This document shows, one piece after another, positions 33,911 to 42,183 of a DNA stretch of 64,000 nt (its first letter is position 1; every line of letters starts with the position of its first letter). The position numbers were made by a program, and so were the translations under genes. Below the pieces are notes generated by a model. The model made no database searches, was not told where the DNA came from, and was given only the letters and a program-made list of their open reading frames with translations. This stretch comes from Lachnospiraceae bacterium UBA5899 (GTDB lineage: Bacteria; Bacillota; Clostridia; Lachnospirales; Lachnospiraceae). The stretch is from NCBI GenBank assembly GCA_002432425.1, contig DJEL01000045.1, positions 1 through 64,000 of the forward strand. Direction: 5' to 3'.

Positions 33911-35761
33911 TCAATCCCTTTCTTCCTTTTCCGCCACAGCCATGCCGATGCCCATAACAAGGTACATCTGGCTGATGTTCATCATCTGCTCAAAGCTGAA
34001 AATATTGTGCAGGGTATAGCATAAAACGGCAAGCCCACAGGCTTTTACCAGTGTTTTCTGTTTCCGGGAGAACAGAGTTCCCACGGCAGAAATAATCATG
34101 GCGGCAAAACTCAACAGCCCCATAAGCCCGGTATTTACCAGGACAGTTATCCACTCTCCATGGGCATTGGTAAGTCTTTTATCCCCAAAAGTCGCCTTGA
34201 CTTCCGCAAGCAGTGTGGAATTGTCGCTCTGATACAGGTATGCCGCCATGGAGTCCGGACCTACGCCAAAGAGCCGGTGACCGAAATTCTGTGCCAGAAA
34301 TGTATGGATGCCGATGCTCCAGGTAGCCCCGCGGGAGCTTCCCCATGAAGTATTGAAGGTAAACAGGGCGTTTCCGTCAAGCGCCGGTATTACGCCCGGG
34401 TGTGTCGTATTGAAAATCAGAAGACCGATGTAGAGAACCAGTGACGCAGCAGAAAGTCCTGTCAGTATCTGCCAGGCTCTGTAAGTCCATACAATGCCCC
34501 TGTCCACTGTTCCTGCCAATTTATTGTCACAGTTATTTTTAACCGCTTTCGTCCGTCCGTTCGCACGGTTATTCTTTCTTATAAATAAGAAGAAATACAG
34601 GCAGAGAAGCAGCACGCCGAAAATCAGCCCCCAAGGCTTCCCTGTCAGGAAAAGATAACCGGCAGTCTGGTATTTGTTCCGCTCCGGGAACAGATGCTGC
34701 AGGGCAAAAAGTCCCGTAAGGGAAACACAGAACAACAACAGAAGTTCGATAAAATGCCGTAAGCCTTCCTTTTCGTTTCCGGCAAAACAGCCCAGAATGA
34801 GCGTCATGGCTGCCAGCACCAAAAGACCGCTGTCGCTGCCCTGGGATACCCCCGTGGCAAAACCGATAACAACCGCAATGCCGCTAAGCACCGGCAGGAT
34901 GCGGTACAAACCGAACACAGGCGACGGCTGCGCAGAAGCACCCCGCTGCCCTGCAATGCCTGTGCGTGCTGAAATGTCCCGCTGCAAAGTGCCGGTATGC
35001 GCAAAACTGCTGCCCGGCAGGACTTTCTCCCGGAACAGGAAAATACCGCAGCATACCGGGAACAACACCGACCAATAGCCGCAGTACCAGTTGATATTGC
35101 CGATGGTGGAAATAAATCCCGGCCCGCTGCTTTCCATGTGCAGGGGATTGACCTCATAACGGTTTAAGAGTCCCAAAAGAAATACCACCGTGGATGCCGA
35201 AAGCATCAGCCCGATGCCTGCCTTTGCCATTCTGGTTGTGAGGGTTCTTTCCAATAATAAAAAGAAAAACAAAAACAAAATCTGGGGCCAGAAGCCCATG
35301 TTCCAGCCGTCGGCACCCATTTTTGCAAATTCCGGGTAATCCGTCAGAAGATAGGAAATGCACAGGGCAGCTATGTAACAAACGGCAAACAGTTCCGTGC
35401 CGGTAAGACTCTGCCAGAATTTCTGGCATCCTGCCTTCACTGCCGCCCACAGGGAAGTTCCCCCTGTTTTCCGGTTTCTTTCTTTTTTCCACAACAGAAA
35501 TTGTCTTACCGCTGACGTCAGCAGATAGAGAAGAAGAAACACTCCCGCTACCTTTGCCGTACCGAATGCCCATTTATTGAAAAACTCCGCCTTGCCGGAG
35601 CCGATTGTCATATACGCCGTTTCGGGATGGTAATAAAACGGCAGCACCACGCCCATCATAATAAGATAAAAGAAGCTGATGCACAGCAGAACCCACAGCA
35701 AAACCGTCTGTATATCCGCCGCAAGCGAACGTTGCTTCTGTTTAACCTGTTTCTTTTTCAT
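33911..35761 (-). CDS. O-antigen ligase / Wzy_C family membrane protein
   Basis: Protein of 616 residues with about twelve membrane helices and one large loop near residues 450-540. The Wzy_C/WaaL signature is in the last third: SIGIHTFLAQNFGHRLFGVGPDSM, then RLTNAHGEWITVLVNTGLMGLLSF (two parts), with the conserved NAHGEW. Such proteins polymerise glycan repeat units or transfer them to an acceptor; in a Gram-positive cell this suggests a capsule, teichoic-like polymer or glycosylated protein. The gene starts about 35 bases after the AI-2E-type gene stop and leads directly into MBOAT. Confidence 0.88.
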   Translation of the reverse strand: MKKKQVKQKQRSLAADIQTVLLWVLLCISFFYLIMMGVVLPFYYHPETAYMTIGSGKAEFFNKWAFGTAKVAGVFLLLYLLTSAVRQFLLWKKERNRKTGGTSLWAAVKAGCQKFWQSLTGTELFAVCYIAALCISYLLTDYPEFAKMGADGWNMGFWPQILFLFFFLLLERTLTTRMAKAGIGLMLSASTVVFLLGLLNRYEVNPLHMESSGPGFISTIGNINWYCGYWSVLFPVCCGIFLFREKVLPGSSFAHTGTLQRDISARTGIAGQRGASAQPSPVFGLYRILPVLSGIAVVIGFATGVSQGSDSGLLVLAAMTLILGCFAGNEKEGLRHFIELLLLFCVSLTGLFALQHLFPERNKYQTAGYLFLTGKPWGLIFGVLLLCLYFFLFIRKNNRANGRTKAVKNNCDNKLAGTVDRGIVWTYRAWQILTGLSAASLVLYIGLLIFNTTHPGVIPALDGNALFTFNTSWGSSRGATWSIGIHTFLAQNFGHRLFGVGPDSMAAYLYQSDNSTLLAEVKATFGDKRLTNAHGEWITVLVNTGLMGLLSFAAMIISAVGTLFSRKQKTLVKACGLAVLCYTLHNIFSFEQMMNISQMYLVMGIGMAVAEKEERD

Positions 35762-35797
35762 GTGTCCTGTCCCTTCTTTTTACACACGTTTCCTCCA

Positions 35798-36859
35798 TCA
35801 TAATCCATCCGCCTTTTTATTGTCAATATAGCGGCAGATGCAGACATAGGACTGTTCAATCATAACCAGCCCCACCGGCCCCTTGATAATGCCCCACAGC
35901 CCGAACAGCTTTATCCCCGCATACACGGAAATCAGGATAATAAAGGGGTAAATGCCCACTCTTTTGCCGATGAGCTTCGGTTCCGCAAGCTCCCGGAACA
36001 GAGCGCTGACGCCGTATGCCAGCAGGCAGAAAAAGGCTTTCAGGTATGCCCCGGAAAAAAGCTCCCACAACGCCAGCGGAAGCAGCACGATGCTGGTACC
36101 GATAAAAGGCAAGGCATCCAAAATTCCCGCCAAAATCCCCCAGAATACACTTTTTTCCACCCCTGCAACCGACAGAAGTGTCACACAGGTAAGAGAAATC
36201 CCAAGCAGGATAAGAAGCTGCGCCTTCACATAAGTAGCCAGATAGCGGATAACCTTAAGCGCCACCTCCAAAAGAATAACACTCCATTTCTGCTTTCCCA
36301 CCATGGCAAGCAAATCATCGTAATCCTTGGCGAGCAGCACCGTAGCAATCATGGTGACCGCCAGCACCGCAAAAACGGAGCCCACCGCTTTTACATAGGT
36401 CCAACTGTTCTGCAAAAGCCCCGGCAGAATAGAGATTTTCAGGTTTTCAAACGCAGCGTCCATCTGACCCGTGAGAGAATGGCTCAAATCATCGGCTTCT
36501 ATCCCCAGAAAGCTTTCCATTTTGCCACAGCAGTCCCCGATAAAAAGACGCAGGGTTTCCTGCAGCCCGTCCACGCCTGCTGCCCACTGGGGAATTTTCC
36601 GGAACAGGTACACACTTGCCCACCACAGAAGTCCCATGAGCACCGCCCCAATAAGCACCAGCATGGCGCTTGCCATGTACTGCTTCTTAATCTTTGTTTT
36701 TTTCTGGATGTCGTCAAACGCCGGATAGCACAGGGTGAGCAGAATTCCTGCCGCTAAAATGGGCGTCAGCAGTGGCGAAAGATACCGTAAAAAAAAATAG
36801 ACTGCTCCGGTTAAGAGGAGCAGTACCATTCCTTTTTGTTCATACCATTTCTTCTGCAT
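35798..36859 (-). CDS. AI-2E / YtvI-like family permease
   Basis: Protein of 353 residues with about eight membrane helices: paired helices near 10-50, an amphipathic region around 100-160, and a C-terminal bundle with GILAGILDALPFIGTSIVLLPLALWEL (two parts) and EPKLIGKRVGIYPFIILISVYAGIKLFG (two parts). This is the AI-2E transporter family; Bacillus YtvI is a sporulation-related member. The substrate cannot be told from sequence. The ATG at 36857-36859 follows GGGAGGG; the upstream in-frame ATG lacks a site. Confidence 0.85.
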   Translation of the reverse strand: MQKKWYEQKGMVLLLLTGAVYFFLRYLSPLLTPILAAGILLTLCYPAFDDIQKKTKIKKQYMASAMLVLIGAVLMGLLWWASVYLFRKIPQWAAGVDGLQETLRLFIGDCCGKMESFLGIEADDLSHSLTGQMDAAFENLKISILPGLLQNSWTYVKAVGSVFAVLAVTMIATVLLAKDYDDLLAMVGKQKWSVILLEVALKVIRYLATYVKAQLLILLGISLTCVTLLSVAGVEKSVFWGILAGILDALPFIGTSIVLLPLALWELFSGAYLKAFFCLLAYGVSALFRELAEPKLIGKRVGIYPFIILISVYAGIKLFGLWGIIKGPVGLVMIEQSYVCICRYIDNKKADGL

Positions 36860-36980
36860 GCCAATCCCTCCCCGCAATCCTTCGCGGCGCCTGTCTATCA
36901 CGCCCATCCTGTTGATAGGGTTTAGTATATGACATGTTTCTGTTTCTATTCTTATATGTTTATGCAAAATGCGCCGGCTC

Positions 36981-37712
36981 TTATTCCGTCACGAAATCCG
37001 CGAATGCCGGATTTTGCGGCGTCTGGGTAAACATCATGACCTTGCCGGTCACGGGATGTCTGAAACTTAAGGAAGCGGCACAAAGCGCCGTGAAACGGAT
37101 TTTCTTTTCCCGGGAGAGCTCTTTGCTTTCCTCGGAGCCGTACTTTTCATCTCCCAGAATGGGAAAGCCCGCGTGGGAAAGCTGCGCCCTTATCTGGTGA
37201 AAACGTCCGGTTTCTATCTGCACCGCAAGCAATGTAAGTTTTTCGGTTTCTGCCTTTTTCGTGTAGGTGAGCACCGCTTTTTTTGCCTGCGGTTCTGCGG
37301 CTTGCTTCACTTTCGGGTCTGCAGCTTTCTCTGTCTGTGCATCCGCGACTTCCTTTACCACCGTCATACCTTTTTCTTTTGCCAGATAATCCACCAGCCT
37401 GCCGGTATTTTCCGGTACTTTTCCACATACAACTGCCAGATATTCCTTCTTAAGCGTACCTTTTCCAAGCTGCGCCGTTAAATTTTCGGCAGCTTTTTTC
37501 GTTTTGGCAAATACCAAAAGCCCTTCCACGGGCTGGTCGAGCCGGTGAACAACGCCAAGATACGGCATTTTCCCCGGATTTTTCTTTGCCACATAGTTTT
37601 TCAGTTCACTGACTACGTCCTTCTGGCCGATGCCGGCGCTTTCTGTTGCCAGACTGGCAGGCTTCCGGATAACCAGAACCGCCTCGTCCTCATATACAAT
37701 CTGTGTCTGCAT
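36981..37712 (-). CDS. RluA-family RNA pseudouridine synthase
   Basis: Protein of 243 residues without an S4 domain. The family motif is LGVVHRLDQPVEGLLVFAKT near residue 52, with the catalytic Asp in HRLD, then LKKEYLAVVCG and the C-terminal ETGRFHQIRAQLSHAGFPILGDEKYG (two parts). It isomerises uridine in rRNA or tRNA; the target base is not predictable. Residues about 122-145 are a Lys/Ala/Asp-Pro repeat insert (KAADPKVKQAAEPQAKKA) not expected in the family. It follows the response regulator by three bases. Confidence 0.9.
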   Translation of the reverse strand: MQTQIVYEDEAVLVIRKPASLATESAGIGQKDVVSELKNYVAKKNPGKMPYLGVVHRLDQPVEGLLVFAKTKKAAENLTAQLGKGTLKKEYLAVVCGKVPENTGRLVDYLAKEKGMTVVKEVADAQTEKAADPKVKQAAEPQAKKAVLTYTKKAETEKLTLLAVQIETGRFHQIRAQLSHAGFPILGDEKYGSEESKELSREKKIRFTALCAASLSFRHPVTGKVMMFTQTPQNPAFADFVTE

Positions 37713-37715
37713 AAT

Positions 37716-38411
37716 TTATACCTTGAAGCGGTAGCCCACACCCCAGATGGTTTCGATGTACTGGGGTTTCGCGGTATCGTACTCGATTTTTTCACGGATT
37801 TTCTTGATGTGAACCGTAACGGTTGCAATGTCGCCGATGGAGTCCATGTCCCAAATCTGACGGAACAGCTCTTCCTTGGTGTATACATGATTGGGATGCT
37901 CCGCAAGGAAGGTCAGCAAATCGAATTCCTTGGTGGTAAAGGTCTTTTCCACACCGTCCACATACACTCTTCTGGCAGTTTTGTCGATGCGCAGACCCCT
38001 GATTTCCACAATGTCGTTCTGGGGCTTGGCATTGGTGCCCACCAGTCTTTCGTATCTGGCAAGATGCGCTTTTACCCTTGCTACCAGCTCGCTGGGGCTG
38101 AAAGGCTTTGTCATGTAATCGTCTGCGCCCAGTCCCAGACCTCTGATTTTATCGATATCATCCTTCTTGGCGGAAACCATGAGGATGGGAATGTCCTTCT
38201 TTTCCCTAATCTGCTTGCACACCTCAAAGCCGTCCACACCGGGAAGCATCAAGTCCAGTATAATAAGGTTAAAATCCTTTTCCAGAGCAGCCTTTAAGCC
38301 GCCGTCTCCGGTATTCTGTATTTCTACCTCGAAATCACTGAGTTCCAGGTAGTCCTTTTCCAAATCTGCAATCGCTTCTTCATCTTCAATAATCAGTATT
38401 CTGCTGCTCAT
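37716..38411 (-). CDS. OmpR/PhoB-family response regulator
   Basis: Protein of 231 residues. Receiver domain with acidic pair IIEDEEAI, phosphoacceptor Asp in LIILDLMLPGVDG near residue 54, VSAKKDD and the Lys of DDYMTKPFSPSEL. The winged-helix output domain has FTTKEFDLLTFLAEHPN and VTVHIKKIREKIE, ending WGVGYRF. The reading frame overlaps the kinase gene by four bases, so the two are coupled and almost certainly a cognate pair. Possible targets include the following envelope genes on the same strand, but no sites were identified. Confidence 0.94.
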   Translation of the reverse strand: MSSRILIIEDEEAIADLEKDYLELSDFEVEIQNTGDGGLKAALEKDFNLIILDLMLPGVDGFEVCKQIREKKDIPILMVSAKKDDIDKIRGLGLGADDYMTKPFSPSELVARVKAHLARYERLVGTNAKPQNDIVEIRGLRIDKTARRVYVDGVEKTFTTKEFDLLTFLAEHPNHVYTKEELFRQIWDMDSIGDIATVTVHIKKIREKIEYDTAKPQYIETIWGVGYRFKV

Positions 38412-39892
38412 ACGTTTTCATTTCCTTTCTGTTCTTTATATTTCCGAAGGACAAAGTGCATACAGGTGCCTTCGCCTTCCTTACTGGTGGCCCAGATGTA
38501 GCCGCCGTGGTCTTCGATAATTTTCTTTACAATGGAAAGTCCGATGCCGCTTCCGCCCTTGGTGGAGTTGCGGGAAGCATCCGTCCGGTAAAACCGTTCA
38601 AAAATCTTGGGCAGGTCTTTGGCGGCAATGCCCTTGCCGTTGTCCTCGATTTCCACCCGGATGGAGTCTACTTCATCCAGAATACGGATATCGATAACAC
38701 CCTGCTCCTTATCAATATATTTTACACTATTGCTGATAATATTATTGATAACACGCTTCATCTGCTCCGGGTCGGCAATAATCTGCGTGCCGGGCTCCAC
38801 TAAATTGGAATAATTTAACTTAATGTTGCGGGAGTCAAGCTCCAATCCCACCTCTTCCACGCAGTCACCGAAGTATTCCGCCACATCTATCCGGTGGAAA
38901 TGGTAAGGAATTCGGTTGTTGTCAATGCCTGAGTAAATCGTCAGCTCATTGATAAGCCTGTCCATATCATTTGCCTTGTTATACACCGTTTTGATGTATT
39001 TATCCATTTTTTCCGGCGTATCGGCTACGCCGTCCATGATGCCTTCCATGTAACCCTTGATGGCGGTAATAGGCGTTTTCAAATCGTGGGAAATGTTGCT
39101 GATAAGCTCTTTGTTCTGCTTCTCCTGCTGCAACTGCTCTTCCGTGGTTTCCTTAAGACGCAGGCGCATGTCCTCGTAATTGCGGTACAAATCGCCGATT
39201 TCACCGGACGCATCCGTGGAAAGACGGTAGTCAAAATTGCCCTCCTTTACCTTCTGCATGGCGACGTTCAGCTCGTTAATGGGGGTAAACACACCCTTGT
39301 GAATCCACTGCGTCAGCATCAGGCTGGTAAATAGCAGGATAACGCAGATGGCAATAAACATATCTATCAGAAGCCTCTTGGAAATAATGCCGCTGATACG
39401 GGTCACAATAAAAATACTGCCCTCAGAACCATCCGTGAACAAAAAGTCCACCTGTTTGACATATTTCTGCAGGTCGTTGAAATACATGGCGGCAGCATCC
39501 CCGTACTCGTAGCCGTATTCCGGCAGCCTGTCGAAAATCAACTCCGCGGCTTCCATATTGCCCGCATAATAAATCGTATTGTCTTTTCTCACCAGAATAT
39601 AGGAGTTTTTACGGTTTAAGCTTTTGTTTAAGGATTGGAGATAGGTGGTGTCCTCAAATTTCTGCGGTTCGCTTTCCGCCGTTTCCGCCAGCTTATGATA
39701 AAGCGTCTGCACCTGTTCACCCACGGACTGTACGCTGTCAACCATCTCTGAATAATTGACCTGCCCAAAAAAATGCGGCTGGTCATCCTGCACCAGATAA
39801 ACACTGATGGCAAAAAACGCCAATGCGGTCAGTATCAGGGGTAAAAATACAATGGACGCAAATGCTATGCGCAACCTTGTTTTGAATTTCAT
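38408..39892 (-). CDS. sensor histidine kinase
   Basis: Protein of 494 residues. First membrane helix near residues 8-32, external sensor of about 140 residues rich in acidic and aromatic residues, second helix near 178-200, HAMP with PINELNVAMQKVKEGNF, HisKA with phosphoacceptor His in NISHDLKTPITAIKG, and HATPase with N box INNIISNSVKYI, G1 DNGKGIAAKDLPKIFERFYR and G2 GGSGIGLSIVKKIIEDHGG. The ATG at 39890-39892 follows GAGAGG; an ATG four codons upstream has a poorer site. It pairs with the overlapping response regulator; the signal is unknown. Confidence 0.94.
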   Translation of the reverse strand: MKFKTRLRIAFASIVFLPLILTALAFFAISVYLVQDDQPHFFGQVNYSEMVDSVQSVGEQVQTLYHKLAETAESEPQKFEDTTYLQSLNKSLNRKNSYILVRKDNTIYYAGNMEAAELIFDRLPEYGYEYGDAAAMYFNDLQKYVKQVDFLFTDGSEGSIFIVTRISGIISKRLLIDMFIAICVILLFTSLMLTQWIHKGVFTPINELNVAMQKVKEGNFDYRLSTDASGEIGDLYRNYEDMRLRLKETTEEQLQQEKQNKELISNISHDLKTPITAIKGYMEGIMDGVADTPEKMDKYIKTVYNKANDMDRLINELTIYSGIDNNRIPYHFHRIDVAEYFGDCVEEVGLELDSRNIKLNYSNLVEPGTQIIADPEQMKRVINNIISNSVKYIDKEQGVIDIRILDEVDSIRVEIEDNGKGIAAKDLPKIFERFYRTDASRNSTKGGSGIGLSIVKKIIEDHGGYIWATSKEGEGTCMHFVLRKYKEQKGNENV

Positions 39893-40011
39893 ATTCCCTC
39901 TCATTCCGCCGTTTGCACGGCTTACACCGAATTTAAAGAAATTATAACATCTTTCCCGTCAAAAAGAAATGAACGAAATCGAACATTATCCTAAAAAAAA
40001 TATAAAAACAG

Positions 40012-40059
40012 TTGACTTTCTTTGTTGTTTGTATTATATTGATAACAGTAACAGTTACT
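40012..40059 (+). promoter_or_regulatory. perR promoter with overlapping dyad operator
   Basis: -35 TTGACT (40012-40017), 17-base spacer, -10 TATATT (40035-40040). Immediately downstream AGTAAC-A-GTTACT (40047-40059) is a perfect 6-1-6 palindrome spanning the expected transcript start, the geometry of a Fur/PerR-type box and consistent with autorepression. Confidence 0.65.
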
Positions 40060-40079
40060 ACTTTTAAGAAAGGAACAAT

Positions 40080-40460
40080 ATGGCAAGTAAATACAGTAGG
40101 CAGCGAGAAGAAATTAAAACGTATCTTTCCACCCGGAAAGACCATCCCACGGCAGACCAGGTTTATACAGCCATGCGGGTAAAAATGCCAAACATCAGTC
40201 TTGGTACGGTTTACCGCAACTTAAACCTTCTGGCAGATAACGGTGAGATTTTACGCCTTCAGGTAGGGGACAAAACGGACCATTTCGATTATGATACTTC
40301 CCCCCACCACCATTTTGTCTGCAAAAAATGCGGCGCTGTATCAGACCTTACCATGCCGAATATCGACTCCGTCATGGAAGTTGCCGCTTCCAATTTCAGC
40401 GGTACCATCGAAGGCTACGATATCTATTTTTACGGCTCCTGCGAAAAGTGCCGGGAGTAA
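40080..40460 (+). CDS. perR: Fur-family regulator, PerR-like
   Basis: Protein of 126 residues. Winged-helix DNA-binding half with HPTADQVYTAMRVKMPNISLGTVYRNLNLLADNGEI (two parts) and metal-binding dimer half with DHFDYDTSPHHHFVCKKCG and the second zinc pair CEKC at the C terminus. The Asp in DHFDYD and the His cluster match the regulatory metal site of PerR-like peroxide sensors. AAAGGAAC lies just before the ATG. A palindromic box overlaps its own promoter, and the next gene is a reverse rubrerythrin, a classic PerR target. Fur or Zur cannot be fully excluded. Confidence 0.85.
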   Translation: MASKYSRQREEIKTYLSTRKDHPTADQVYTAMRVKMPNISLGTVYRNLNLLADNGEILRLQVGDKTDHFDYDTSPHHHFVCKKCGAVSDLTMPNIDSVMEVAASNFSGTIEGYDIYFYGSCEKCRE

Positions 40461-40487
40461 GAGGATTTTCAAATTGTTTGTAATTTA

Positions 40488-40517
40488 TTTCCTGAAAGTT
40501 TAAGCCCTTTCAGGAAA
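40488..40517 (+). other. hairpin between perR and rubrerythrin
   Basis: TTTCCTGAAAG (40488-40498) is exactly complementary to CTTTCAGGAAA (40507-40517) with an eight-base loop. No T-run follows, so it is likelier to control mRNA stability or give partial attenuation than to be a full terminator. Confidence 0.5.
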
Positions 40518-40565
40518 CAATAACCAATAAAACCATTTTATTTATAAGAAAAGGAGAAATGAATT

Positions 40566-41105
40566 ATGAAATTTGTATGTCAAGTATGCGGTTATGTTTA
40601 TGAAGGAAATGAAGCACCTGCAGAATGCCCTATCTGCCACGCACCTGCTTCCAAGTTCACTTTACAGTCTGCTGATAAGGTATGGGCTGCAGAACATGTT
40701 GTAGGCGTTGCACAGGGTGCACCCGAAGATATCATCAAAGACCTTCGTGCCAACTTTGAAGGAGAATGCTCCGAAGTTGGTATGTACCTGGCAATGGCAC
40801 GTGTAGCTCACAGAGAAGGCTATCCCGAAATCGGCATGTACTACGAAAAAGCAGCTTACGAAGAAGCAGAACATGCCGCAAAATTTGCAGAACTCTTAGG
40901 CGAAGTGGTAACCGACTCCACCAAGAAAAATTTACAGATGAGAGTTGATGCTGAAAACGGCGCAACCGCCGGCAAAGTAGACCTTGCAAAACGTGCAAAA
41001 GAATTAAACTTAGATGCTATCCACGATACCGTCCATGAAATGGCACGCGACGAGGCAAGACACGGCAAAGCATTTGAAGGATTACTGAATAGATACTTTG
41101 GCTAA
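40566..41105 (+). CDS. reverse rubrerythrin (NADH peroxidase)
   Basis: Protein of 179 residues with the rubredoxin domain first (FVCQVCGYVYEGNEAPAECPICHAP in two CxxC knuckles) and the diiron four-helix domain after it (NFEGECSEVGMYLAMARVAHREGYPEIGMYYEKAAYEEAEHAAKF, read in parts; second half HDTVHEMARDEARHGKAF with ExxRH). This order is the mark of reverse rubrerythrins, which reduce hydrogen peroxide in clostridia. AAGGAG precedes the ATG. It follows perR and is probably under its control. A long terminator follows. Confidence 0.93.
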   Translation: MKFVCQVCGYVYEGNEAPAECPICHAPASKFTLQSADKVWAAEHVVGVAQGAPEDIIKDLRANFEGECSEVGMYLAMARVAHREGYPEIGMYYEKAAYEEAEHAAKFAELLGEVVTDSTKKNLQMRVDAENGATAGKVDLAKRAKELNLDAIHDTVHEMARDEARHGKAFEGLLNRYFG

Positions 41106-41125
41106 GCTACAAGCCATGCAATCAG

Positions 41126-41170
41126 ATAATAATAACGCCCTGCAAGTTTACTTGTAAGGGCGTTTATTAT
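41126..41170 (+). terminator. intrinsic terminator after rubrerythrin
   Basis: ATAATAACGCCCT pairs with AGGGCGTTTATTAT around an inner CAAGT/ACTTG hairpin. The A/T flanks allow function on both strands. Confidence 0.75.
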
Positions 41171-41183
41171 TGGCTGATTATAC

Positions 41184-41307
41184 GGCGACAGCCGTCCATG
41201 AGGAGCTGCTTCGCAGCTTCCGAATGGCGCATGGCTTAGCCTCTTAAAGGGAATATATTCACTTTCCAGTCAGCTTTTCTTTTTATATTTATTGGGCGAC
41301 AGCCGTC
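41184..41307. repeat. intergenic repeat pair GGCGACAGCCGTC
   Basis: The 13-mer occurs exactly at 41184-41196 and 41295-41307, in the same direction. Between them lies a hairpin AGCTGC-TTC-GCAGCT (41204-41218). No reading frame is convincing in 41171-41325. It looks like a short dispersed intergenic element; no further copy was noticed in the window. Confidence 0.4.
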
Positions 41308-41325
41308 TAAATTCATACAAACAGT

Positions 41326-41706
41326 TTATTCCAATTCCGTTTTTGTACATATTAGAATATATGCAATAAGTACTATGGGCCATAATGGTAAAAGGATCAT
41401 TGCAATACGTGAAATCCATCTATTAATACCATAGTTTTTTTCAAGACCTGTGCATACACCGCCAAAAATTTTCCCCTCACTTACCCTCTTAAAATCCGAG
41501 AAGGATGTTTTTCCTGTATCTGCCTTTCCCATTAATCCAGCTTTTTTCTGTAAGCTTACACCACATTTTAGACAAATAGCTTGTTCCGGATTAGTTTCAG
41601 TACCACAATTATAGCAAAACTTATCTCCATTTCCTTTACTTACACCACATTTTACACATACTGCCGCATTATCCGGCATTTCTGCTCCACAATTTCTACA
41701 ATACAT
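41326..41706 (-). CDS. zinc-ribbon and PspC domain protein
   Basis: Protein of 126 residues. Two zinc ribbons: YCRNCG...CVKCG (residues 2-22) and FCYNCG...CLKCG (30-48), then a linker and a PspC-type membrane domain (RVSEGKIFGGVCTGLEKNYGINRWISRIAMILL in parts; IVLIAYILI). PspC proteins are linked to envelope-stress responses; the ribbon fusion is common in Firmicutes without known role. The ATG at 41704-41706 follows AAGGAGG; a longer start would add 12 residues. Divergent from the small XRE gene across a palindrome. Confidence 0.85.
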   Translation of the reverse strand: MYCRNCGAEMPDNAAVCVKCGVSKGNGDKFCYNCGTETNPEQAICLKCGVSLQKKAGLMGKADTGKTSFSDFKRVSEGKIFGGVCTGLEKNYGINRWISRIAMILLPLWPIVLIAYILICTKTELE

Positions 41707-41805
41707 ATTCTTATCCTCCTTATCACTTTGAGATTTACTCATGTAATTACTATTTCTAAGCTTTTTTACATATATTTTTTATATCCCTTCCCTCCTTATT
41801 TTTCA

Positions 41806-41828
41806 TTTTAGAGTTTATAACTCTAAAA
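41806..41828. promoter_or_regulatory. 23-base perfect palindrome, probable XRE operator
   Basis: TTTTAGAGTT-TAT-AACTCTAAAA, ten-base arms and three-base centre, lies 50 bases before the XRE regulator start and about 100 bases upstream of the divergent PspC gene. The position suits an autoregulatory operator. Confidence 0.6.
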
Positions 41829-41877
41829 GTCAAGAGAATTTTCAAATCAATATATAATTGATTTATGAGGTGATATC

Positions 41878-42102
41878 ATGAAATACAATGAACGAATCCG
41901 TGAAATTCGCGAAGAGCGCTCCTTAACACAGCAAAAAGTCGCCAACCTATTAAATATAGGACAACGTACTTATGCTGATTATGAAAGTGGTAAGACAAGA
42001 ATACCGATCGACAATCTTTTGATTTTAGCACAATTTTACAACCTTTCCGTGGATTACATGTCGGGTGCAAGTAATGTAAAAACAGAATACCCTAAAAAAT
42101 AG
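41878..42102 (+). CDS. XRE-family transcriptional regulator
   Basis: Protein of 74 residues that is almost wholly one helix-turn-helix domain: MKYNERIREIREERSLTQQKVANLL, recognition helix RTYADYESGKTRIP, then DNLLILAQFYNLSVDYMSG. Such minimal Cro/C1-type proteins repress their own promoters or those of neighbours. GAGGTGAT stands before the ATG, and TATAAT is at 41853-41858. Convergent with the TOPRIM gene across a shared terminator region. Which genes it controls is unknown; the adjacent palindrome is the obvious candidate site. Confidence 0.88.
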   Translation: MKYNERIREIREERSLTQQKVANLLNIGQRTYADYESGKTRIPIDNLLILAQFYNLSVDYMSGASNVKTEYPKK

Positions 42103-42140
42103 GCAGCAAGACTTCAAAAATGAAATCCTGCTGCCTTTTC
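42101..42140 (+). terminator. intrinsic terminator after the XRE gene
   Basis: AGGCAGCA (42101-42108) pairs with TGCTGCCT (42129-42136), with further pairing inside, followed by TTTTC. Confidence 0.7.
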
Positions 42141-42183
42141 TCAATTTCTTAAATTCATGTTATACACGACCTCTTCAAGGAGA

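Noticed and set aside
37545..38297. 250-codon plus-strand frame opposite the response regulator and pseudouridine synthase genes
   Set aside because: It spans two well-supported minus-strand genes and shows no domain or start signal.
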